DNA from: Elusimicrobiales bacterium
Lineage (GTDB): Bacteria > Elusimicrobiota > Elusimicrobia > Elusimicrobiales > UBA9959
Length of the DNA: 64,000 nucleotides
Reading direction: 5' to 3'
NCBI GenBank assembly: GCA_028688015.1
Contig: JAQTZB010000004.1
Location: 186,001-250,000, forward strand
Shown here: positions 7,782 through 16,370 of the stretch, piece after piece
Layout: every line of letters begins with the position of its first letter
How positions within the stretch are numbered: the first letter of the stretch is position 1
The notes under the pieces: generated by a model
What the model was told of the DNA's origin: nothing
The model's input: the letters and a program-made list of their open reading frames with translations, nothing else
Database searches by the model: none
Made by a program: the position numbers and the translations under genes

Positions 7782-8879
7782 TCAGAAATACATGGCCAGC
7801 ACGGTCTCGAATGACAGCGGATTCATCTTCATCATCCGGTTATCGGTATATTCGGAGCGGAACTCTACTGGTTTAAACTCGTACTTAACGTTCAGTCCCA
7901 GGCCTATGCGGCTCTGCGGCTTGTATTCGATGCCGGTCTTAACGAACAAACCCGGAGGAACATCTTCCCTGGCTTCGCTCACTCCGCTGACCATATATTG
8001 CAGGCCTAACCCGGCGAGGTAATGCCACTTCGCCGAGAACTGGCCTACGTAGGATGTCATCAGCGACGCGGTCGTTATCTTAAGCGTCTTTTTTTCTACG
8101 TAAGTACCGGGCGGACTTGAATAGGTGTAAACTATCGTGAGATACTCGTCGCTGCCGACATTAGTGACCAATTCCGCGTTTATCTGCATGCTCTTGTGTG
8201 GCCGGTAAAGCAGGCCGCCGCCGGCCATGACAGATTTAAAAGGCTGCGGATCGTTCGCGGCAGAACCCCACTGGTTCTCGGCAAAGGAAGGCAAGTCGTT
8301 GGCGTTGTGCCGGTAATTGAGGACGCCGTAAATACCCAGCGTCTGTTCCGGCGGCACCAGGTTCAGGTATACCCCGGCGTCGTCCTCGAAGGCGTCCACC
8401 GGCAGCTCGGCGTAGCCGGAGACCACCACCTCGGAGGTCTCGGCGTTTACTATCCTCGCGTTCACCTGGTAAACGCCGTCCACCTTGTTGATATTGCCCA
8501 GCAGCAGCGCGCCCGCGCCCAGCACGCGCCCCAGCTTGACCGCGGTGGCGCTGTCAGTGGCGCCGGAGGCCTGCAGTTTCTGCTCGCTCAGCAGCCTGTT
8601 TATCTCGCCGCGTTCCACCACCGTGAAGCCAGGCTCGGCCACGAAGCGGTGCGATATCAGTTCCGCCGCGGCGAAACCCACGCGCTGTTTGCTTAATTTT
8701 TCCTCGCAGCTGAAAGGGAACGCCGCCAGCGTAGTCTTGGAGGCGCCGGTCTTGGCCTGATAGTCCTTAATAAGCGAGCCGGCCAGCGCTGACAGCCTGG
8801 ACGAAGCCTGCCCGGCGTAAAGGTTGCCGCAGAAGCAGGAGATTACCGAAGCTAAAACAATGTTCTTAAGCAGTTCCAT
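7782..8879 (-). CDS. CsgG/FlgO-like N-domain with C-terminal beta-barrel-like region
   Basis: A 365-residue exported protein. After the signal peptide, residues ~20-160 match the CsgG/FlgO-type fold (IKDYQ, VVERGEINRLLSEQKLQ, LGAGALLLGNI, VNARIVNAETSEVV). The last ~190 residues show alternating strands and end on an aromatic (VLAMYF), like an outer-membrane beta-barrel. The frame is open further upstream; the ATG at 8877-8879 starts the signal peptide. A role in outer-membrane assembly or secretion is inferred. Confidence 0.7.
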   Translation of the reverse strand: MELLKNIVLASVISCFCGNLYAGQASSRLSALAGSLIKDYQAKTGASKTTLAAFPFSCEEKLSKQRVGFAAAELISHRFVAEPGFTVVERGEINRLLSEQKLQASGATDSATAVKLGRVLGAGALLLGNINKVDGVYQVNARIVNAETSEVVVSGYAELPVDAFEDDAGVYLNLVPPEQTLGIYGVLNYRHNANDLPSFAENQWGSAANDPQPFKSVMAGGGLLYRPHKSMQINAELVTNVGSDEYLTIVYTYSSPPGTYVEKKTLKITTASLMTSYVGQFSAKWHYLAGLGLQYMVSGVSEAREDVPPGLFVKTGIEYKPQSRIGLGLNVKYEFKPVEFRSEYTDNRMMKMNPLSFETVLAMYF

Positions 8880-8961
8880 AGCCCTCCCAACAGGTTCCAG
8901 CCTAAATTTAACAATATCCCCTCTCCCCAAGCCAAACAAAAACCGCCGCCGCATAAGCAAA

Positions 8962-8981
8962 CCGCCGGGCTTCCCCGGCGG
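8962..8981 (-). terminator. GC hairpin after the 9016-10104 gene
   Basis: CCGCCGGG/CCCGGCGG stem with a CTTC loop, downstream of the stop at 9016 on the minus strand. The T tract is weak. Confidence 0.55.
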
Positions 8982-8986
8982 CAAAG

Positions 8987-9015
8987 TTTAGGAATAAGGG
9001 ATCAACGTCCCCTAT
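8987..9015. repeat. Dispersed GGGGACG-type repeat, copy 1
   Basis: Plus-strand reading TTTAGGAATAAGGGATCAAC then GTCCCCTAT. The CCCCTA end abuts the stop codon of the minus-strand gene at 9016. Similar copies are at 51222, 54365, 58270, 59999 and 61532. Confidence 0.6.
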
Positions 9016-10104
9016 CTATTTACCGCAGTCCAGCCGGCAGCTGCCGGGCTTGCCGCGCTCGTAGACGTCGCAGACGCCGTCGCCGCACCAGCCCGGCTTC
9101 TGCCGGCCCGGCAATACGCCGCGCGGCGAGGGCACCCGGTGGCCCGGCCGGCCGAAGAGGGACGGGATAGGCCGCAGCTTCGGCAGCTCCTGCGCCTGCT
9201 GCGTGAAGGGGCTCTGCTTGACCAGCGGCCGCGCGGGCAGCGGCTTCTGTTTCTCGGCCTTCTTAGCCGGGGTCGCCGCGGTTTTCTTTTCCTCCAGCAG
9301 GCCGCCGGACACGGCGGCGGCGACGGTGCGGCTGCGCAGGCCCTGCGGGTCCTGCTTCCCCAAAAAATTCAGCCAGGCATAAAAAGCCCCGAACTCGGCC
9401 GGGGTGCTGCGGAACGACGCCCCGTAGACGCCCAGGCCCATGCCGCCAAAGGCCTGCTGCGCGGCTTCTATGCCGGCCTTGTCGGCCGGGTGGAAAGAGG
9501 AGAGGCGGCGCCGCGGCCCGCCCGCCAGCGGCACGAAAACGGACTCGTTCACCCCGGCGGCCGCCCCCGGGCCGGGCTCCGGGCCAGCCCGCAGGCAGAT
9601 CTCGTAAGGCGGCGCGGCCGCCAGGAATTTCTTGTCGGACCCGCCCACCATGCAGCCGGTCTTCAGGCCCGGCTCCAGCCTAGCCAGCGCGGCGAAATAT
9701 TCTTTATGCCCTCCGGAGGCGGCCGCGCCTCCGCGCGCGAGCTTCAGCTCTTCCGCGCCCAGGTCGGAGTAGCCGTCCCAGGCCGTGGTCTCGGGGCCCT
9801 GGTGATAGGCGCCGACCTCGTGCCCCTCCCGCTGCCAGCCCGCCAGCTCCGCGAAGCGCGCCGGGTCGGCGGAAACGAAATCGGCGTACTGGGCGCTGAA
9901 CAGCAGCGTCAGGCGCACGCCGCGCTCCCCTGCCAGCTTCACCATGCCCTGCAGCGCCTTGTAGGATTCCTCCAGCGCCGGCCGGCCGCCCTTGAAGTTG
10001 TAGGCGCCATTCTGCACCGCTATGAAATAATACGTGGCCGGCCCCGCCGCCTGCCCCGCGGCCGCGAACGACAGCAGCGCCAAACCGAGCGCCAGCTTTT
10101 TCAT
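9016..10104 (-). CDS. Secreted polysaccharide-deacetylase-like protein with Cys-rich C-terminal motif
   Basis: 362 residues with a signal peptide (1-19). Residues ~22-260 resemble the NodB-type (beta/alpha)7 barrel (LTLLFSAQYADF, GHEVGAYHQGPE), but canonical metal-binding Asp/His positions are only partly visible, so activity is uncertain. A Lys/Pro-rich linker (~275-335) precedes a terminal CGDGVCD...CRLDCG motif, an EF-hand-like, disulphide-bonded tag seen on many secreted proteins. The start overlaps the AlaX stop by 4 bp. Confidence 0.68.
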   Translation of the reverse strand: MKKLALGLALLSFAAAGQAAGPATYYFIAVQNGAYNFKGGRPALEESYKALQGMVKLAGERGVRLTLLFSAQYADFVSADPARFAELAGWQREGHEVGAYHQGPETTAWDGYSDLGAEELKLARGGAAASGGHKEYFAALARLEPGLKTGCMVGGSDKKFLAAAPPYEICLRAGPEPGPGAAAGVNESVFVPLAGGPRRRLSSFHPADKAGIEAAQQAFGGMGLGVYGASFRSTPAEFGAFYAWLNFLGKQDPQGLRSRTVAAAVSGGLLEEKKTAATPAKKAEKQKPLPARPLVKQSPFTQQAQELPKLRPIPSLFGRPGHRVPSPRGVLPGRQKPGWCGDGVCDVYERGKPGSCRLDCGK

Positions 10105-10544
10105 TGTCCCCCGCCCAGCTTGAACCGCACCCGCAGCACGCCGTCGGCCCAGCCGCTGGACACTATTTTAAATTCGCCCACCTCGGCGGTGGAGGCCACA
10201 TGCGGCCCTATGCAGGGACAGGCGTCGTAGTCGCCGATCAGGATCACGCGCAGCGGGTAGGCGGCGTCAGCCGGGAGGCGCGCCAGGTCGAACTTCTCGG
10301 CGGCCTCCTCCCTGGAGAAGAACCGCTCCGTGACCGGCAGGCCGGCGCGGACGGCCTCGTTGACGCGGCGCTCCAGCTCGGAGTGATCTTCAGGCGTCAG
10401 CGCGCGCGGGAACCGGTAGTCGCACTTGGATTTTTTACGCTCTATATGGGAGCTGAAGGCCCGGCCGCAGCCGAACAGGCGTACCATGGCCTGGTTCAGC
10501 AAATGCTCCGCCGTGTGCATCCGCGGCTCCGCGTATTCCTTCAT
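10101..10544 (-). CDS. AlaX-type alanyl-tRNA editing domain protein
   Basis: A free-standing threonyl/alanyl-tRNA synthetase second additional domain that hydrolyses mis-charged tRNA (Ser- or Gly-tRNA-Ala in the family). The zinc site is visible as HTAEH near the N-terminus and CPCIGPH (C/H) near residue 115. The 147-residue length matches short AlaX-S proteins without the glycine-rich or OB domains. Its ATG is 6 bp after an extended -10 box. Confidence 0.85.
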   Translation of the reverse strand: MKEYAEPRMHTAEHLLNQAMVRLFGCGRAFSSHIERKKSKCDYRFPRALTPEDHSELERRVNEAVRAGLPVTERFFSREEAAEKFDLARLPADAAYPLRVILIGDYDACPCIGPHVASTAEVGEFKIVSSGWADGVLRVRFKLGGGQ

Positions 10545-10550
10545 CGCCTT

Positions 10551-10559
10551 ATTTTAGCA
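10551..10559 (-). promoter_or_regulatory. Extended -10 promoter for the AlaX gene
   Basis: Minus-strand TTTTGCTAAAAT ends 6 bp before the ATG at 10544, without a Shine-Dalgarno sequence. Confidence 0.6.
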
Positions 10560-10608
10560 AAACTCGCCGCGCCGAACGGGCCGCCTAATTTGTTAATATA
10601 AATTGCGT

Positions 10609-11922
10609 ATGATGTCCGACGACGCCCTCCTGGATTTCTGCCGCTCGCTCGTCTCCACGATCCGCAGCGGCCTGACGCTGAGCGACGCCTTCGACACGCT
10701 GTCGCGGTCCTCCCGGCACGGCCGGCTGGTCCGCCGCGCCGCCGAGCTGACCAACCGCGGCAAGTTCCTGCACGAGGCCTTCGCCGCGCTGGGCGTCTTC
10801 CCGCCGGTCTTCATCGCGCTGCTGCGCGCCGGAGAAGAGGGCGGCAAGATAGACGAGTTCCTGGAGATCTACGCCGACTGCCTCGAAGTCCGCATTAAAT
10901 TCCGGCGCCAGATAGAGCGCCTGCTCATTTACCCGGTCTTCGTCCTCCTGCTCTCGGGAGCGCTGTTCCTGCTGGTCTCGTTCAAGGTGGTGCCGGCCGT
11001 CATGGAGCCGCTGCTGAAGTCGGGCGCGTCCCTGCCGCCGCAGGCCTTCTTCTTCAATTCGCTGGCCGAATGGCTCTACGCCTCCTGGTACAAGGTGCTG
11101 CTGGCCGGCTCGCTGGCCGCGCTGGTCCTGCGCTGGCTGCTGGGCACCGGGCCCGGCCGCAAGCTGCGCGGCCTGGCCGGCCACTGGCTGCCGGTGGTCC
11201 GCTTCGCCACCTACGAGGGGCGGCTCTATTACATCTACACCACGCTGGCCCTGCTGCTGAAGGCAGGCCTGCAGCCGGGCGCCATGATGGCCGTGCTGGC
11301 GCAGTTCTCGCAGGACGACCTCATAACGCGGCGCCGCCTGCGCCGGGCCGCCGCGCTGCTCTCCGGAGGCGAAAGCTTCGCGCGCAGCGTGGCCCCCCTC
11401 ATGCCCGAGGAGGACCGCCTGGCCGTGGAGATAGCCGAGAAGGCCGGGCGCCTCGACGACACCCTGCTCAGCCGCGCCAAGCTGCACTACGACCGGCACC
11501 TGCACCGCCTTAAAATGCTGGTGACCGCCTTCAACATCTCCACGATGGTGGCCATCGCCGCTGTCTGCTTCGGCCTGATCCTGACCGTCGCCTGGCCGGC
11601 CGTCTCGATGATGGCGGGCACGAAGGATGTCCTGAAGAGTTTAGGCCTGGGCGTGCAGGAGACGGCCGCACCGCAGCGGCCCGCCGCCGCCCCCCGCAAG
11701 GCCGGGGCGCCCCAGCTCTCGCTCGAGGAACTCAGGACCAAAGCCTTCAACGAGGACTACGGCAAAAAAGTGACGAATTACATTCAGCAGTACGGAGCGC
11801 CCTCCGGCGGCGCCAAAGCCGGCGACGCCCCGGCGGAGCCAGAACCGCAGCGCAAGAAACTGCAGGGCAAGGTGAAGTTCGGCAAAGCCTCCTCCATCCA
11901 ACCGACCAGCATCGGCGACTAA
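10609..11922 (+). CDS. GspF/PilC-family inner-membrane platform protein with C-terminal extension
   Basis: Inner-membrane platform component of type II secretion or type IV pilus systems. Two repeated T2SF domains are visible (LRAGEEGGKIDEFLE and the second copy VEIAEKAGRLDDTLLS), with three hydrophobic segments near residues ~105-125, ~165-185 and ~305-330. After the last membrane segment an Ala/Pro-rich tail of about 100 residues ends in a Lys-rich segment, which is unusual. No other pilus or secretion genes are nearby. The ATG at 10609 is preferred over the TTG two codons upstream. Confidence 0.85.
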   Translation: MMSDDALLDFCRSLVSTIRSGLTLSDAFDTLSRSSRHGRLVRRAAELTNRGKFLHEAFAALGVFPPVFIALLRAGEEGGKIDEFLEIYADCLEVRIKFRRQIERLLIYPVFVLLLSGALFLLVSFKVVPAVMEPLLKSGASLPPQAFFFNSLAEWLYASWYKVLLAGSLAALVLRWLLGTGPGRKLRGLAGHWLPVVRFATYEGRLYYIYTTLALLLKAGLQPGAMMAVLAQFSQDDLITRRRLRRAAALLSGGESFARSVAPLMPEEDRLAVEIAEKAGRLDDTLLSRAKLHYDRHLHRLKMLVTAFNISTMVAIAAVCFGLILTVAWPAVSMMAGTKDVLKSLGLGVQETAAPQRPAAAPRKAGAPQLSLEELRTKAFNEDYGKKVTNYIQQYGAPSGGAKAGDAPAEPEPQRKKLQGKVKFGKASSIQPTSIGD

Positions 11923-11928
11923 AAAGAG

Positions 11929-11954
11929 GAAGGGCGGCCTCTCAGCCGCCCTTC
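11929..11954. terminator. Bidirectional terminator
   Basis: GAAGGGCGGC/GCCGCCCTTC arms with a 6-nt loop between convergent genes; A5 stands on the left. Its sequence differs from the common CCGCCGGG hairpin. Confidence 0.75.
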
Positions 11955-11973
11955 GCCTTTCCCGCCGGGCCTT

Positions 11974-12390
11974 TTAATCCCAGGCCTTTATCTCGCAATC
12001 GTATTTATCACCCGTCTTCGAGCAGGAGACGGACTCCGCCGTCTGCGACAGGCTGGGGTCGTCCTCGCTGGGATAAATGCCGTTGGCGTACAGGGCGTCT
12101 ATGATCTTGCCGGCGGCGTCCAGGTGGACTATAAGCTTCTCGGCGCCGTTCACCTGCACGAAGAAAGAGCAGGCGTCGTACATCTCGGAGGCGCAGGCCA
12201 GCTTGCGCACAGCCAGCGTGTCCGTTCCGCCTTCCACGGAATGCAGCGGCAGGTCCTCGAGCTTCGCCATCAGGTTCAGCGCTTCCCACATCTTCTGCGC
12301 GGCCGGGCCGTTCACGCGCGCCTTGGCGGCGTGCGCGCCCAGCGCCGCCCCGCCCAGCAGTATCAAAGCTATGATCAGGTTCTTTTTCAT
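11974..12390 (-). CDS. Small exported hypothetical protein
   Basis: 138 residues with a signal peptide (MKKNLIIALILLGGAALGAHA). The mature part is acidic and has four cysteines that could form two disulphides. No family was recognised. The ATG at 12388-12390 is chosen because GGAGGAACG precedes it, although the frame opens earlier at 12420. It is probably periplasmic. Confidence 0.65.
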   Translation of the reverse strand: MKKNLIIALILLGGAALGAHAAKARVNGPAAQKMWEALNLMAKLEDLPLHSVEGGTDTLAVRKLACASEMYDACSFFVQVNGAEKLIVHLDAAGKIIDALYANGIYPSEDDPSLSQTAESVSCSKTGDKYDCEIKAWD

Positions 12391-12433
12391 CGTTCCTCCG
12401 TAATGAACAAATTTTACCAAACTTCGCGCGGGC

Positions 12434-13204
12434 TCAGGAGAGCTTCAGCAGGTCCCTGACCGCCCCTACCAGGATGCCCGGCGTCACCGGCTTCCTGAGG
12501 ACCAGCACGTTGAGGTTCTTCTCCAGGTCCGCCACCGAGGCGGGCGTGGCCGTAGAGAACAGTATCGGGGTCGGCGAGGCCAGCTGGATGCGCAGCCGCT
12601 CGAACACCTTGCGCCCGCCGCCGGCCGGCATGTCCACGTCGAGGATAATAAGCGCGGGGTGAAACTCCTGGTACTTGGTGACGGCGCCGATGGCGTCCTC
12701 GGCGGTGGCCGTTTCGAAGCCGGCTTTGGCCAGGATCTCCGTGTAAAGTTCCAGGATGTTGGGGTCGTCGTCCACCACCAGGACCTTATGCCTTTCCAGC
12801 GGCTTGGGCGGGGGCGGCGGCACCGGGTTCAGCGGCTTTTCGGCCTGCTCCGGCAGGAGCTTTTTCACCTCGGCCATTAAAACTTCAGGGGCCACCGGCT
12901 TGGTGACCACCGCCACGTGGTAGAGGTGGTGCAGGTTGGCCGGCAGCTGCTCGGGCTTGCCGGTGGAAAAAATTACCGGCACCGGGGATTGCAGGCGGGT
13001 GCGCAGCGTGTCGAAGACCATCATGCCGCCGCCGGCCGGTATGCCCAGGTCCAGGATGACCAGGTCCGGCTTGAATTCTTTGTAAAGGTTGATCGCGGAG
13101 AAAGCGTCCTCGGCGGTCTTCACCTCGAAGCCCGCGTCGGTAAAGAATTCCCGGTAAAAATCCAGTATCGCCGGATTATCCTCAACGGCAAGTATCTTAT
13201 GCAT
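12434..13204 (-). CDS. Tandem double receiver (REC-REC) response regulator
   Basis: 256 residues made of two complete receiver domains joined by a Pro-rich linker (PVPPPPPKPLE, ~128-138). Phospho-acceptors are D52 (VILDLG) and D189 (IILDVD). The conserved Lys residues are K102 and K238. There is no output domain, so it may act as a phosphorelay node or by protein contact. The domains share AEDA, KEFKPDL/QEFHPAL and PAGGG, which indicates internal duplication. No histidine kinase is adjacent. Confidence 0.92.
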   Translation of the reverse strand: MHKILAVEDNPAILDFYREFFTDAGFEVKTAEDAFSAINLYKEFKPDLVILDLGIPAGGGMMVFDTLRTRLQSPVPVIFSTGKPEQLPANLHHLYHVAVVTKPVAPEVLMAEVKKLLPEQAEKPLNPVPPPPPKPLERHKVLVVDDDPNILELYTEILAKAGFETATAEDAIGAVTKYQEFHPALIILDVDMPAGGGRKVFERLRIQLASPTPILFSTATPASVADLEKNLNVLVLRKPVTPGILVGAVRDLLKLS

Positions 13205-13249
13205 GTTCTCCCGTAACCCGCCTCACCACCTTTATTTTAGCAAACAAAA

Positions 13250-13273
13250 CCGCCGGGCGGCGGGCCCGGCGGC
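13250..13273 (-). terminator. Terminator hairpin joined to downstream promoter
   Basis: CCGCCGGG stem with a longer loop. On the minus strand TTTTGTTTGCTAAAAT follows directly, combining T tract and extended -10 box upstream of the double-receiver gene. Confidence 0.6.
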
Positions 13274-13293
13274 GGAGCGGGGAGCGGCTCGCT

Positions 13294-13827
13294 TCACCCG
13301 CCAGCCAGTTCTTTCAATTCTTTTACGGCCCCGGCCAGCTTGCCGGCCAGCTGCGTCTGCGTTTCGGCCACGGCGGCCAGCTCCGTCCCGAGCTGTCCCA
13401 GCTTCAGGCGCAGCTGGGCCAGGCGCGGGTCGGGCTGCGCAGGGGCCGTGGCTGGCGTTTCTTTAGCCGGTTCCAGGGTCCCGGTCCGGACCGGGAGCGG
13501 CGCGGCCGCCTCCGGGGCGGGCAGCGGGGCATCGAAAGCGGGGTCGCCGACCAGCGAGCCGCGCATCGTCAGCGCCAGCGGCGACTCCGCGGGGGCGGGC
13601 CTGGCGGCGGCCGGCGCGGGGGCCGGGGCGGGAGCGGGCGAGGGAGAGGGCGTCAGCGCTGCCAGCAGCTCCGGATAAGCCGAAGCCGCCTTCCAGGCGG
13701 CCGGCTCACTCCCGGCCGGCGCCTCGGGATAGGCCATGGAGGCCAAGGTAAAGCCGGGAGTAGAGGCCAGCTTCTCTTTATCAAAGGGCCCCTGCACCTG
13801 GTTGTTTATATGCACCCAGTATCTCAT
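13294..13827 (-). CDS. GYF_2/DUF4339-like domain protein with coiled coil
   Basis: 177 residues. Residues 1-55 resemble the bacterial GYF_2 domain (YWVHINNQVQGPF, then PGFTLASMAYPE and W...YPEL), a presumed Pro-rich peptide binder. Residues ~58-130 are Ala/Pro-rich and disordered, and ~135-175 form a Leu/Ala heptad coiled coil. There is no signal peptide. The ATG is preceded by AAGGAGA. A role as adaptor or scaffold is inferred. Confidence 0.65.
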   Translation of the reverse strand: MRYWVHINNQVQGPFDKEKLASTPGFTLASMAYPEAPAGSEPAAWKAASAYPELLAALTPSPSPAPAPAPAPAAARPAPAESPLALTMRGSLVGDPAFDAPLPAPEAAAPLPVRTGTLEPAKETPATAPAQPDPRLAQLRLKLGQLGTELAAVAETQTQLAGKLAGAVKELKELAGG

Positions 13828-14101
13828 ACGCTCTCCTTAAATTAGGGCGGACCTGCCCCCGCGCTCCCGCCGTTTATTCTAGCAAAAACCGCCGCCCGCG
13901 CCCGCCCCTTTGCCTATAAAGGGAGGGCCCAGGCGTTTTGGGCCATGATGCCTATATACCTTTTGTCTAAATAATGTCATACTATAGGGGTAGTCTGACC
14001 TGACCTCAAGTTTTTGAAGCCGATTCTGCCAAGCAACATCCGGAAGAGTTAGAGCGAAGAGAGCTGAGCACGTCAAAGATAGTTGCTAGGAGAATAACAC
14101 A

Positions 14102-14443
14102 ATGAGCAAGAGAATATACGTGGGCGGCCTGCCCTTCAAGACCACCGAAGAAGAGATGAACGCCCTGTTCGCCACCTTCGGCCAGGTTACCAGCGCCAAG
14201 CTGATCACTGACCGGGATTCCGGCCAGTCCCGGGGCTTCGGCTTCGTGGAAATGGCGAACGACGCGGAAGCTGTCGCCGCCATGGAGAAGCTCAACGGCA
14301 CCGACTTCGGCGGCCGCAAGCTGACCATCAATGAAGCCCGCCCGATGGAGCCCCGCACCGGCGGCGGCGGCGGTAACCGCGGCGGTGGCCGCGGCGGCGA
14401 TCGCGGTGGCCGCGGCGGCTACGGCGGCGGCGACAGGTGGTAA
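14102..14443 (+). CDS. RRM-type RNA-binding protein with Gly/Arg-rich tail
   Basis: 113 residues containing one RNA recognition motif with RNP2 IYVGGL (5-10) and RNP1 RGFGFVEM (44-51), then a tail of GGR/GGD repeats from residue ~86. It resembles the cold-induced Rbp proteins of cyanobacteria and other bacteria, which bind single-stranded RNA. TAGGAG precedes the ATG. The gene-free stretch 13828-14101 upstream contains AT-rich segments that could hold the promoter and a leader, but no unambiguous -35/-10 pair was found. Confidence 0.93.
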   Translation: MSKRIYVGGLPFKTTEEEMNALFATFGQVTSAKLITDRDSGQSRGFGFVEMANDAEAVAAMEKLNGTDFGGRKLTINEARPMEPRTGGGGGNRGGGRGGDRGGRGGYGGGDRW

Positions 14444-14466
14444 ACTAAAACCCTTTAACGGTTTTA

Positions 14467-14493
14467 AACGCCCCGGGCAACCGGGGCGTTTTT
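14467..14493 (+). terminator. Terminator of the RRM gene
   Basis: AACGCCCCGG/CCGGGGCGTT hairpin followed by TTTATTT, 23 bp after the stop. Confidence 0.85.
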
Positions 14494-14510
14494 ATTTGCC
14501 CCGGGCCCGG

Positions 14511-14541
14511 CAAAAAAAAAACCGCCGGGCTGCCCCGGCGG
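14511..14541 (-). terminator. Terminator of the VF530 gene
   Basis: CCGCCGGGC/CCCCGGCGG-type hairpin with a run of ten A on the plus side, so T10 follows on the minus strand. Confidence 0.8.
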
Positions 14542-14557
14542 CTCTGAAGATCGACCC

Positions 14558-14806
14558 TCACTTTTTCCCGCCGGGGCCTTCGCGGGGCAGTTCGCTGATA
14601 TACCAGGCCTCAACCTTCTTGCGCGCCCACGGGGTCTTGCGCAGGAAAGTCAGGCTGGACTTGATGCTGGGATCCCACTTGAAGCAGCGGATAGGCAGGA
14701 AGTGGCCCAGTTTCGGCCAGCCATGCCTGGCTACCAGTTCTTTGAGGATGGTCTCCAGCGTAATGCCGTGCAGCGGGTCCCGCGGATTCTTGTCGAATGG
14801 TGTCAT
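14558..14806 (-). CDS. VF530 (DUF2132) family DNA-binding-like protein
   Basis: 82 residues matching the VF530/DUF2132 family over its full length: [32 protein letters not shown] and [11 protein letters not shown]. The family is small and helical, with a reported DNA-binding fold; its cellular role is unclear. The ATG at 14804-14806 gives the standard family N-terminus. The reading frame of the upstream ABC permease overlaps the first ~200 bp of this gene in another frame. Confidence 0.88.
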   Translation of the reverse strand: MTPFDKNPRDPLHGITLETILKELVARHGWPKLGHFLPIRCFKWDPSIKSSLTFLRKTPWARKKVEAWYISELPREGPGGKK

Positions 14807-16370
14807 AGTTCTTATCCCGTCCTGCCCGCTCAACCTTCGGCCGCCGCCGGCGTCCCGCGCCCCCAGATCTCTTCCCTGGCCGGGCGGCCAGGAACCAAGC
14901 CGCCAGCAGCGCGCCCGCCGCCGCGGCGGCCGCCAGCGGCAGCCAGTTCCAGTAGCCGCCGGCGCAGACCGCAATGCCTATCCACCCCACCGTGCCGCCC
15001 AGTTCTATGAACCCGGCCGCGCCGCCCGCCTTATGCCGGTCTTTCAGGTCGCGCCGGTTGCCGGCGCGCGGGCTCCAGATCTGCACCAGCGCCGCCGAGA
15101 GCATGCCGCCCAGGCCGCACAGCAGCAGGGTAGCCGCCGCCGCGGGGCCGCGGGGCGCCCACCAGGCGGCCAGCGGCAGCAGCACGGCCAGCACCGGCAG
15201 CACCGCCGCGGCGGCCTTGACGCGCAGCACCTTGCCCACCGGCACCGGCGCGGTGGCCACCAGCTCGGGGGCGTCCTCGGCGTTGACGGTGATCCACGCC
15301 AGGTTGCCGGCCAGCATGGCGGCGGCCGCCACGATAACCGGCACTATTAATTTATTTTCCGGCCCCGACTTAAAACCGATGAACACCATGGGCAGCAGGT
15401 ACAGCAGCTGCAGCAGCGACTGCGAGATGATCTGCATGTCCCGCGCCAGCAGCTTCCACTCCTTGAAGAGCAGCACCCGCACCAGCCCCGAGCGGAACGC
15501 CGGCCCTGTGCGGTTCGCGGCGGCGGGGCCGGCGCGCCCGCCGGCCAGGCTTTCCTGCGTGCCCGTTATGAAGCGGCGGTAGGTCAGGGCGATGGCCAGC
15601 CAGAAGGCGCCCGCGCCGGCGGCCGTCACAGCCAGCAGCGGCAGCGGCTCGCCGAACATGCCGCGCACCGGCCACCAGAGCGGGCTGCCCGGCGCGAACA
15701 GGCCGCCGCCGAAGAACTGCGCCGTGAACCAGGCCGCCAACGCCTTGCGCGAAGGCTCCGGCAAAGCGTTGGGCAGCTGGAAAGCGAGGAAAAAGATCAC
15801 GCCTATCACGGCCGCGAAAACCTGCCCCGCGGTCCTGGCCCGCCGCGCGCCCAGCAGGCGCACCAGGGTCATGGTGAACAGGATGCCGGCCGCGGCGCAG
15901 CCCAGCGCGGTGCTGAGCACCACCGGGTAGATGGCCAGGTAGCGCCAGGTCCCGCGCAGCAGCCCCGCGTGCGCCAGCGGCAGCAGCGCGAAAGCCGGCA
16001 GCACGGCCGCCCCGGCGGCTATGCCGGCGCCGCGCACCAGGAAGACGGCGCGCTGGGAGAGCGGCGAGGACAGCAGCAGGTCCAGGTCGCCGCGGTCTAT
16101 CAGCGCGGTGACCGCGTGCACCATGGTCTGGGAAACGATCAGCGAAACAAAGACCCAGTACACCCCGCCGGCGAACATGGGCACCTGCAGCAGCCCGCGG
16201 ACCAGCTTGTCCGCCGAGGGCAGCGAGGCGTAGGCCCCCCAGTGCATGAAGAGCCACAGCAGCCCGCCGCCGATCCCTATCAGCCAGGCGTGGCTGCCGC
16301 CCAGGCCGCGCCAGTTGAGGCGGATTTCGTGGGCGAGCAGCCAGGGCCAGGTTCCGGGTTTCAGCTTCAT
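14610..16370 (-). CDS. ABC transporter permease subunit (multi-spanning)
   Basis: 586 residues with about 12 hydrophobic segments and a cytoplasmic loop near residues 275-300 ([12 protein letters not shown]), as in large ABC-2-like exporter permeases. The start overlaps the ATPase stop by 4 bp (ATGA), so the two form one exporter. The membrane part ends near residue ~515 ([12 protein letters not shown]). The last ~65 residues are translated from DNA that also encodes VF530 in another frame and look unlike protein. A lost stop codon, a frameshift or an assembly error is likely. Confidence 0.8.
   Translation of the reverse strand: MKLKPGTWPWLLAHEIRLNWRGLGGSHAWLIGIGGGLLWLFMHWGAYASLPSADKLVRGLLQVPMFAGGVYWVFVSLIVSQTMVHAVTALIDRGDLDLLLSSPLSQRAVFLVRGAGIAAGAAVLPAFALLPLAHAGLLRGTWRYLAIYPVVLSTALGCAAAGILFTMTLVRLLGARRARTAGQVFAAVIGVIFFLAFQLPNALPEPSRKALAAWFTAQFFGGGLFAPGSPLWWPVRGMFGEPLPLLAVTAAGAGAFWLAIALTYRRFITGTQESLAGGRAGPAAANRTGPAFRSGLVRVLLFKEWKLLARDMQIISQSLLQLLYLLPMVFIGFKSGPENKLIVPVIVAAAAMLAGNLAWITVNAEDAPELVATAPVPVGKVLRVKAAAAVLPVLAVLLPLAAWWAPRGPAAAATLLLCGLGGMLSAALVQIWSPRAGNRRDLKDRHKAGGAAGFIELGGTVGWIGIAVCAGGYWNWLPLAAAAAAGALLAAWFLAARPGKRSGGAGRRRRPKVERAGRDKNYDTIRQESAGPAARHYAGDHPQRTGSQAWLAETGPLPAYPLLQVGSQHQVQPDFPAQDPVGAQEG

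Noticed and set aside
13879..14076. 65-codon minus-strand open frame in the RRM gene leader
   Set aside because: No ribosome site and unlike a protein; the region is better explained as an untranslated leader.
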